Assembly (NCBI GenBank): GCA_002346225.1
Contig: DDYY01000009.1
Coordinates: 1 to 11,378, forward strand
Length of the DNA: 11,378 bases
DNA from: Bacteroidetes bacterium UBA3022
Lineage (GTDB): Bacteria; Bacteroidota; Bacteroidia; Chitinophagales; BACL12
Direction: 5' to 3'
Under the pieces are notes generated by a model. The model ran no database searches. It was not told the origin of the DNA and worked only from the letters and a program-made list of their open reading frames with translations. This document shows, piece after piece, positions 1-5,067 of this stretch (its first letter is position 1; every line of letters starts with the position of its first letter). The translations under genes and the position numbers were made by a program.

Positions 1-265
1 TAGCTTTCCGATCGGCGGCGGCATCCAGTAGTGCTTTCCAGATGATCTGGCAAGTAGCGATATGCTTGTTGCCTTCTCCCGAAGGTATTTCAATGATGGT
101 GCTTTCGGGCAAAAAGCGCTGCACAGCCGGCAGGCAATATTTCCGGGTGTTTTCGTCGACAAGAATAAAGGTATTTCTTCCCTGGTCCGGGAAATACGCT
201 GACCACGTAACACTTGTCAGGTCGTCAACGATAAATACATCTGCATCGGGAAACAAAGCCTGCAT
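1..265 (-). CDS. aroB: 3-dehydroquinate synthase, N-terminal part (cut by window edge)
   Basis: Shikimate-pathway enzyme that cyclises DAHP to 3-dehydroquinate, using NAD and a divalent metal, in the cytoplasm. Only the first 88 codons are in the window; the gene runs off the left edge, so the catalytic metal-binding part is not visible. What is visible is the N-terminal nucleotide-binding region: ILVDENTRKYCLP near residues 34-46, then EIPSGEGNKHIATCQIIW near 59-76 and DAAADRKA at the edge. The 'VDENT...P.GE..K....C..IW..L...ADRK' pattern is typical of Bacteroidota AroB. ATG at 265-263 is chosen because an in-frame stop lies 14 codons upstream and no other ATG intervenes. A perfect -7 element TAACTTTG (279-272) ends only 6 nt before this ATG, so the mRNA may have almost no leader. 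The gene lies 30 nt downstream of the monooxygenase-like gene and could also be read through from it. Confidence 0.88.
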   Translation of the reverse strand, partial: MQALFPDADVFIVDDLTSVTWSAYFPDQGRNTFILVDENTRKYCLPAVQRFLPESTIIEIPSGEGNKHIATCQIIWKALLDAAADRKA

Positions 266-271
266 AATGCG

Positions 272-279
272 CAAAGTTA
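272..279 (-). promoter_or_regulatory. -7 promoter element (TAnnTTTG) of aroB
   Basis: TAACTTTG read on the minus strand is an exact match to the Bacteroidota primary-sigma -7 consensus. It lies in the 30-nt gap before aroB, 6 nt from the ATG. No clear -33 TTG is seen at the expected distance. The position implies a transcript starting at or next to the start codon. Confidence 0.5.
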
Positions 280-295
280 GGGTATTCTGAAGCTT

Positions 296-583
296 TTAGC
301 TGATCTCCCTTACACTCCAGGCCTCCGGTCGTTCATTGAATAAGACTTTTGTTTTAGCCCAGGTAGTCCGAAAAAGATCAGATTCCCGATACGCTTCGAG
401 TGCTTCATGGCTATCCCACCAGCTATATGTAAAAAAAATATGCGGATGGAGGCTGTCTTGCAGCAGTTTAACGCCATGGCAGCCCGGGAATGCAGCTATC
501 AGAGGCTGTGCCCCCTGAAAAATCGTTTTGAACTGTTCCGTTGCATCGTGCCGGAAATGCATTTTCACCAATCTGGTAATCAT
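296..583 (-). CDS. Antibiotic biosynthesis monooxygenase (ABM) fold protein, putative quinol monooxygenase type
   Basis: A 95-residue protein that looks like the small ferredoxin-like ABM family (YgiN-like quinol monooxygenases and heme-degrading relatives). These act as dimers in the cytoplasm without a separate cofactor domain. Visible features are an N-terminal beta strand (ITRLVKMHF), a helix starting at residue 14 (TEQFKTIFQ), PGCHGVKLLQD near 33-43, and the typical FTYSWWDSHEALEAYRESD segment at 51-69, where the family has a conserved W and an alternating helix. Length fits a single ABM domain. The start ATG (583-581) overlaps the TGA of the SAM hydrolase gene as ATGA, indicating an operon with translational coupling. 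The substrate cannot be told from sequence. Family call is good, enzyme activity uncertain. Confidence 0.75.
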   Translation of the reverse strand: MITRLVKMHFRHDATEQFKTIFQGAQPLIAAFPGCHGVKLLQDSLHPHIFFTYSWWDSHEALEAYRESDLFRTTWAKTKVLFNERPEAWSVREIS

Positions 584-1335
584 GTAAATTCTATTAATAT
601 AATATCGTTAATATTAAGCGCCAGTAATTCATGGGCATTGCCCTGATTGACAGCGATTTCCAGGTAACCACTGTCGTTAAAAAGGCATAGCCGTTCGCCC
701 GGCACCACATCGCTGTAAGACTGGGATATCTGGACAATCGATTCGCGCTTCCCGAATTCAACTGAGAAGCTCCGATTCCTGCGCGCCGCTTCAAAATCCG
801 ATTGCTGAATACCGCATACCACATTGCCAAACCTGTCGATATACACGACCGATGTTTTGATGAGGTCGTCATTGATGGGCATCTGCAGTTTGTGCAACAC
901 TTTTACATTACCGGTAACACCGCCCATTTCCGGCAGTGGATTTCCGGCGGCCATACCTGCTGCGGCTGCGGCAATATCCTCCATGACGGAGCCCGACGGG
1001 GGCATCGTAAAAATGTCACGCGGCAGTTCACCCAGAGCCAGTGGAAAAATCCCATTATCGGGTCCGGCAAAATAATGGCCGTTTTTTTCGAAAAATATAC
1101 ACCGGTGGCCGTTGGCATTTTCTACTGCCACCACAGCTACATGCACTGTACCCGGCGGAAAAGAAAAGCAGGCAGCTCCCAGCACATGCGCAGCTTGCTG
1201 TACATCGAATGGATCAATCTGGTGGGTAATATCTACGAAGTAAACATCTTGTAGATGTCGCAACAACCGCGCCTTCAACACACCTGCATAATGGTCTTCG
1301 GTTCCCAGATCGGTGGTGAAAGTGATGATATTCAT
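580..1335 (-). CDS. SAM hydrolase / S-adenosyl-L-methionine hydroxide adenosyltransferase family protein (DUF62)
   Basis: Enzymes of this family use water (hydroxide) to split S-adenosylmethionine into adenosine and methionine; relatives are the fluorinase and chlorinase. The 251-residue product shows the family landmarks: FTTDLGTEDHYAG at 6-18 (usual form TDFG..D.YVG), VDITHQIDPFD at 34-44, GPDNGIF at 91-97, and YIDRFGNV at 165-172, which starts the C-terminal domain. The ATG at 1335-1333 is preferred over an in-frame ATG 40 codons upstream, because homologous sequence begins exactly at MNIITFTTDLG and the upstream codons overlap the phoH promoter and start. The HGRD-like motif that many members have before the small-residue helix is not evident at 114-120 (SGSVMED); this may be family variation. 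The next gene overlaps by 4 nt. It is divergent from phoH, with a -7 element at 1406-1399. Confidence 0.85.
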   Translation of the reverse strand: MNIITFTTDLGTEDHYAGVLKARLLRHLQDVYFVDITHQIDPFDVQQAAHVLGAACFSFPPGTVHVAVVAVENANGHRCIFFEKNGHYFAGPDNGIFPLALGELPRDIFTMPPSGSVMEDIAAAAAGMAAGNPLPEMGGVTGNVKVLHKLQMPINDDLIKTSVVYIDRFGNVVCGIQQSDFEAARRNRSFSVEFGKRESIVQISQSYSDVVPGERLCLFNDSGYLEIAVNQGNAHELLALNINDIILIEFT

Positions 1336-1383
1336 GCAGTTGTTGAAAGTAGGTTTTCTTGCAGTTCCTCCCTGCAAAAAGAT

Positions 1384-1406
1384 TACATTTGTTGGCAACA
1401 AAATTA
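1384..1406. promoter_or_regulatory. Symmetric divergent promoter between SAM hydrolase gene and phoH
   Basis: The plus strand has TACATTTG at 1384-1391 and the minus strand has TAATTTTG at 1406-1399, both exact TAnnTTTG -7 elements. They are embedded in one inverted repeat: TACATTTGTTG (1384-1394), a central G (1395), and CAACAAAATTA (1396-1406). The arms are complementary at 9 of 11 positions, the two exceptions being the n positions of the consensus. Transcription would start near the centre in each direction, about 20 nt before the phoH TTG and about 60 nt before the SAM hydrolase ATG. Each -7 element lies in the other's first transcribed bases, so initiation should be mutually exclusive. 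No convincing -33 TTG is seen at the usual spacing for either side. Confidence 0.55.
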
Positions 1407-1414
1407 ACCGAAAA

Positions 1415-2401
1415 TTGATAGAAGTTTCCATTCCCCTGGAGGGAGTTCGGGCCATTGACTTTTATGGTGTACACAATGCCCGCTTAGGTATCATTAAAAA
1501 ATCTTTCCCCTACCTCAATATTGCTGCACGCGGGAATGCATTGACGGTGCGGGGTATTCAACACGACATTGACGACTTCAGGGATAAGATAGGCAATGTA
1601 CTGCACCATCTAGAGAAGTACGGACATATCAGCGATAGTAATCTGCAGAGCTTGTTGCTGGGGCTGGAGAACAAAGACCTGGCAGATATTCCGGCAGCAC
1701 CTGAAGATGTCATCGTACACGGTCCCAATGGCTATCTAATCAAAGCGCGGACACCCAATCAGAAAGTCATGGTGGCTGTCGCTGAAGAGAATGATATTAT
1801 GTTTGCCATCGGACCGGCAGGAACAGGCAAGACCTACACGGCAGTGGCGCTGGCGGTGCGGGCGCTGAAGGAGAAAAAGGTAAAGCGCATCATACTCACC
1901 CGCCCGGCGGTGGAGGCCGGAGAAAACCTTGGCTTTCTACCCGGCGATTTGAAAGAAAAAATAGATCCTTACTTGCGGCCCTTATACGATGCACTCGATG
2001 ACATGATACCCATGGAGAAGCTCCAGCTCTACATGACCAATAGGGTTATTGAAATTGCACCGCTGGCTTTCATGCGCGGACGGACACTGGACAACGCATT
2101 TATCATTCTCGACGAAGCACAAAATGCAACCGATGCTCAGTTGAAGATGTTCCTCACACGTATAGGTCCTTCCGCTAAATGCATCATCACCGGCGACCTC
2201 ACCCAGGTAGATTTACCGCGCAATATGAAGTCGGGTCTGTATACCGGATTGCGCATCCTAAAGGATATTGAAGGTATCGGCATTGTATTTCTGGATGAGA
2301 AGGACGTTGTGCGGCACAAACTGGTGAAGCGCATCATCAAAGCGTACGACAAAGACAGGCAGGTACACGATGCCGGGAACGATCATTCAGGGGGGAACTA
2401 A
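1415..2401 (+). CDS. PhoH-like P-loop ATPase
   Basis: Cytoplasmic ATPase of the PhoH/PhoL family, related to the motor domains of SF1 helicases; the family is linked to RNA metabolism, ribosome maturation and stress, but its exact role is not settled. From TTG at 1415 the protein has 328 residues. The N-terminal alpha/beta region (IDFYGVHNARLGIIKKSFP at 14-32, then ARGNALTVRG) is followed by the P-loop GPAGTGKT at 133-140, TRPAVEAGENLGFLPGD at 162-178, Walker B IILDEAQNA at 230-238 and TGDLTQVDLP at 259-268. The start is inferred. The reading frame is open back to 1313, but those codons lie in the divergent SAM hydrolase gene, a -7 element sits at 1384-1391, and family members begin a few residues before the conserved 'IDF.GV.N' segment. 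An ATT at 1403 is a less likely alternative. The gene ends 26 nt from the convergent DinB-like gene. Confidence 0.88.
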   Translation: MIEVSIPLEGVRAIDFYGVHNARLGIIKKSFPYLNIAARGNALTVRGIQHDIDDFRDKIGNVLHHLEKYGHISDSNLQSLLLGLENKDLADIPAAPEDVIVHGPNGYLIKARTPNQKVMVAVAEENDIMFAIGPAGTGKTYTAVALAVRALKEKKVKRIILTRPAVEAGENLGFLPGDLKEKIDPYLRPLYDALDDMIPMEKLQLYMTNRVIEIAPLAFMRGRTLDNAFIILDEAQNATDAQLKMFLTRIGPSAKCIITGDLTQVDLPRNMKSGLYTGLRILKDIEGIGIVFLDEKDVVRHKLVKRIIKAYDKDRQVHDAGNDHSGGN

Positions 2402-2407
2402 TATGGG

Positions 2408-2423
2408 TGCAGCGGCTGCTGCA
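2408..2423. terminator. Short hairpin between convergent phoH-like and DinB-like genes
   Basis: TGCAGC (2408-2413) and GCTGCA (2418-2423) are perfectly complementary around a 4-nt loop. It sits in the 26-nt gap between two converging stop codons. There is no T-run on either strand, so it would be a weak intrinsic terminator at best. Confidence 0.25.
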
Positions 2424-2427
2424 GGAA

Positions 2428-2949
2428 TTACAGGTACCTTTCTTTCAGGATTTGCAAGTGATACAGCTCATGCCCTGCAATTACCCAACAGAGCGCATTG
2501 ACGGTGACCGGTGCATTATTGGCCATGCCGCGTTTGGCTAAATCGGTCTGGCTGAAGCTTTCCATTAATGTTAGTGTGGCTTGTCGTATACTGAGGTATT
2601 CATCGACCATGCTGCGGAGCAACCTGCGCTCCACATCAGCGTTGGCAACGTAATCATCCTGCTCGAATCCCGGAAGTGATTGTTGCTCTCCCCTTGCAAT
2701 GCACAATGCCCTGTAGCCCATGATGCGCTCACAGTCGTTGATATGATTCACGACCTGTTTGATGGTCCATTTGCCGGGTGCATAAGCATGGTTGCTTTGC
2801 TGTTCCGTTAGTCCCACCAGCAGGGCCGCGAACGCCTTGCTGTTCTCTTCCATTTGCCGCACCAGGTTGCCGTCTTGCACCAGGTCAATATAATTTTTCT
2901 GATAAGGAAGATAATCGCCTTCCTGTGGTCGGATCCAGTTTTGCGTCAT
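2428..2949 (-). CDS. DinB-like (DinB_2 / YfiT type) metal-binding four-helix-bundle protein
   Basis: A 173-residue cytoplasmic protein of the DinB/YfiT-like superfamily. These are four-helix bundles with a metal bound by three histidines; many are thiol transferases or have no known activity. The typical landmarks are APGKWTIKQVVNHINDCERI at 57-76, GFEQDDYV at 94-101, and the C-terminal AGHELYHLQIL at 158-168. The likely metal ligands are H69, H160 and H164. The length is normal for the family and no truncation is seen. The ATG at 2949-2947 fits the family N-terminus. It converges on the PhoH-like gene and is divergent from the SIMPL gene. Two possible -7 elements lie upstream: TAAATTTG (3017-3010, perfect) and TACCTTTA (2987-2980, one mismatch). 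Confidence 0.85.
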   Translation of the reverse strand: MTQNWIRPQEGDYLPYQKNYIDLVQDGNLVRQMEENSKAFAALLVGLTEQQSNHAYAPGKWTIKQVVNHINDCERIMGYRALCIARGEQQSLPGFEQDDYVANADVERRLLRSMVDEYLSIRQATLTLMESFSQTDLAKRGMANNAPVTVNALCWVIAGHELYHLQILKERYL

Positions 2950-3009
2950 AGCACTAGGTTTCGGTAATCAATCCTTCAATAAAGGTATCAATTTGCGTTA
3001 TATTGCAAA

Positions 3010-3017
3010 CAAATTTA
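3010..3017 (-). promoter_or_regulatory. -7 promoter element (TAnnTTTG) of the DinB-like gene
   Basis: TAAATTTG on the minus strand is a perfect -7 match and would give a leader of about 55 nt before the ATG at 2949. A second, weaker candidate TACCTTTA (2987-2980) would give about 26 nt. Only one may be used. No equally good element was found for the divergent SIMPL gene. Confidence 0.4.
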
Positions 3018-3022
3018 AAGTG

Positions 3023-3736
3023 ATGAAAATACCTGGATTCCTACTTGCTGGAACGTTGATGTTGCTTTTTCACGCACAGGCGAATGCTCAGCAGTTTTCT
3101 CCTGTGGAAGTCCCCTACATTGAAGTAAGCGGGGTTGCCGAGCGAGAGGTGATTCCCAACAGGCTGTACACCACTATTGTCTTACTGGAGCGTTACGATG
3201 GTCGTGATAAGATAGATATCGCTACGCAGGAAACTAAGTTGCGCAAGGGCTTAATCGCTTTGGGCATTCCCGATACCCAGTTGTACCTTGCTGATGTTGA
3301 CGCCGATTTCCTGAAAGTGAAATGGAATAACAAGGATGTGCTCACACAGAAAAGCTACACCCTGCTCGTACACGACGCCGGCACGCTGGCGAAGGTATTT
3401 GCGTTGCTGGATGAACTGGAAATCAAGAATGCCTTTCTCTCGAAAGTAGATCACTCAGCCATGGACTCTCTGCGAAGAGAAGTGCGTATCGACGCCATCC
3501 GGGCAGCCAAGGAGAAAGCGGCATATCTGCTGCAGGCCATTGATGCGCAGCTCGGTCCGCCGCTGATTGTGCGCGAACAGGAAATGTACTACGGTTACCA
3601 AAGAAATGTGATGTTGATGGAAAGTGTAACAATAGGGATGGATAAACGCGAAGACGAACTACCGGAACTGCAGTTTGAAAAGATAAGACTGGAAAATTCT
3701 GTGTTTGTGCGATTTGCCATTGCCACTACTGAATAG
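3023..3736 (+). CDS. Secreted SIMPL-domain (DUF541) protein
   Basis: A 237-residue exported protein of the SIMPL family (YggE/BP26-like), whose members are periplasmic or outer-membrane-associated and of uncertain role, some linked to oxidative stress tolerance. The ATG at 3023 starts a clear Sec signal peptide: MKI, a hydrophobic stretch (PGFLLAGTLMLLF), then AQANA, with likely cleavage after A22. An in-frame TTG ten codons upstream would spoil this signal peptide. The mature part begins with PYIEVSGVAEREVIPNRL at 31-48, the usual SIMPL opening ('V.G.GE....PD'), and ends with an LENSVFVRFAI strand, which also fits the family. A tract of basic residues (REVRIDAIRAAKEKAAYL) forms the long helix seen in this fold. 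The phosphoesterase gene follows on the same strand after 59 nt. Confidence 0.82.
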   Translation: MKIPGFLLAGTLMLLFHAQANAQQFSPVEVPYIEVSGVAEREVIPNRLYTTIVLLERYDGRDKIDIATQETKLRKGLIALGIPDTQLYLADVDADFLKVKWNNKDVLTQKSYTLLVHDAGTLAKVFALLDELEIKNAFLSKVDHSAMDSLRREVRIDAIRAAKEKAAYLLQAIDAQLGPPLIVREQEMYYGYQRNVMLMESVTIGMDKREDELPELQFEKIRLENSVFVRFAIATTE

Positions 3737-3795
3737 TTGCGATGAACTTTCTGCAGTCAGTTGCATTTTATGTTATTGATTATTAAATACAATCT

Positions 3796-5040
3796 GTGAA
3801 TATTCTCTCCCTGCTCATCCGCCTGCTCTTTTCTGCCGTAGTATATTTTCTTCCGGACCTGATGTTACACATTGCCTTAAAGAAAGCATGGGGCAGGATG
3901 CAGCTAAGGTGGTATTGGCGCATCAACATCCTGCTATTTGTACTTATCGGCATTTCCACCTTTGTCATGCGCGACTCAGCACTTTGGCTGCAAAGGCTAC
4001 AATTGTTTTTTCTGGGATTATTCGTAGCCCTGCTATTCGCCAAAGTGGTCGCTGCTTTTATATTGTTCGTTGAATACCTTGTCCGTTTGTTCATTAGCAT
4101 TGCCACCCGCAGGCGTCGGCAGCGCAGCCATCCCGATGCATCTTTGATGATCAGCAGAAGACAGTTCATTGCCAAGGGAGCTATCCTTACCGGTCTCCTG
4201 CCGTTCACAGGCATGTTGTACGGCATGTTCAAAGGCCGCTTCCGATACACCTTGCATACAGTAGAAATTCCCATTGCCAATCTGCCCGCAGCTTTCGACG
4301 GATTTACGATAACACAGCTGAGCGATTTACACATCGGCTCGTTTGAAAAAAGCACCCACGATGAACTCGAGGATATGGTGCGCTCTGTCAATGCACTTCA
4401 GTCGGATGCCTTGTTTTTTACCGGCGATATTGTCAACAGCCGAGCCGATGAAATGGATGACTGGTACGATGTTTTCCGGCAGTTCCAGGCTAAGTACAAG
4501 CTATCTGTTCTGGGTAACCACGATTATGGAGATTATGTCAACTGGGCAGATGCAGCTGCCAGGGAGCGCAATCTGGATGCGGTAAAAGCCATCCATGGCA
4601 AGCTTGGTTTTCAGCTACTGCTGAATGAGCGCACCGTGCTGGAAAAAGACGGACAGCAACTGCATATTATAGGCATTGAAAACTGGGGACAAGGGGATTT
4701 CCCTAAACTGGGAGACCTCGATAAAGCAGCGGCGGGTTTACAGCGTTCCGACTGTATGGTACTGCTGTCGCACGACCCTTCCTTCTGGGAGGCTTTTGTA
4801 ATACCCTCAGCGTTGCATCCCGAACTCACTTTGAGCGGACACACCCATGGTTTCCAGATGGGTATAGAAACTCCCGCTTTCCGCTTCAGTCCTTCGCAAT
4901 GGATTTACAAACAATGGGCAGGATTGTATACCGAAGGCGAGCAACACATCTACGTCAACAGAGGTCTGGGAACGGTGGGTTATCCAGGACGTCTCGGCAT
5001 CTGGCCAGAGCTCACAAAAATCACGCTGCGGAAAGCCTAG
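3796..5040 (+). CDS. Membrane-anchored metallophosphoesterase (YkuE/YaeI type) with internal twin-arginine motif
   Basis: A 414-residue calcineurin-like phosphoesterase. The catalytic domain has all two-metal motifs: D177-x-H179 (SDLHIG), G210-D211, G240-N-H-D243, H326 (LLSHDP) and GHTHG at 348-352. Relatives include E. coli YaeI and lipid-A pathway phosphoesterases such as LpxG, so a lipid or nucleotide diphosphate substrate is possible but not shown. The N-terminal 100 residues are hydrophobic (about 3-28, 41-58 and 69-100, perhaps three or four spans), followed by a basic cluster RRRRQR at 105-110. Next comes SRRQFIAK at 120-127, a good Tat consensus, and a hydrophobic stretch to about 142. 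The Tat-like segment aligns with the very N-terminus of YaeI, so the front membrane part is an addition common in this phylum. GTG at 3796 is the only reasonable start: an in-frame TAA lies four codons upstream. Confidence 0.86.
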   Translation: MNILSLLIRLLFSAVVYFLPDLMLHIALKKAWGRMQLRWYWRINILLFVLIGISTFVMRDSALWLQRLQLFFLGLFVALLFAKVVAAFILFVEYLVRLFISIATRRRRQRSHPDASLMISRRQFIAKGAILTGLLPFTGMLYGMFKGRFRYTLHTVEIPIANLPAAFDGFTITQLSDLHIGSFEKSTHDELEDMVRSVNALQSDALFFTGDIVNSRADEMDDWYDVFRQFQAKYKLSVLGNHDYGDYVNWADAAARERNLDAVKAIHGKLGFQLLLNERTVLEKDGQQLHIIGIENWGQGDFPKLGDLDKAAAGLQRSDCMVLLSHDPSFWEAFVIPSALHPELTLSGHTHGFQMGIETPAFRFSPSQWIYKQWAGLYTEGEQHIYVNRGLGTVGYPGRLGIWPELTKITLRKA

Positions 5041-5067
5041 CGGATAGAATACATTATTCTTTTTCCG
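5041..5067. terminator. Bidirectional terminator-like hairpin between convergent genes
   Basis: AGAATA (5046-5051) pairs with TATTCT (5055-5060) around a CAT loop, followed on the plus strand by TTTT. Outer arms CGGA (5041-5044) and TCCG (5064-5067) extend the stem past a small internal loop. The hairpin begins right after the phosphoesterase TAG and overlaps the stop codon of the ABC-F gene. The stem is AT-rich, so its strength is uncertain. Confidence 0.45.

Noticed and set aside
802..1254. 150-codon plus-strand open frame
   Set aside because: It lies wholly antisense to the well-supported SAM hydrolase gene and has no family resemblance.
1336..1455. N-terminal extension of the SAM hydrolase by 40 codons to an ATG at 1455
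   Set aside because: Homology starts at MNIITFTTDLG; the extension would overlap the phoH-like start and both -7 elements.
3783..4391. 202-codon minus-strand open frame
   Set aside because: It is antisense to the phosphoesterase N-terminal region, with a Ser/Arg/Asn-rich composition typical of a shadow frame.
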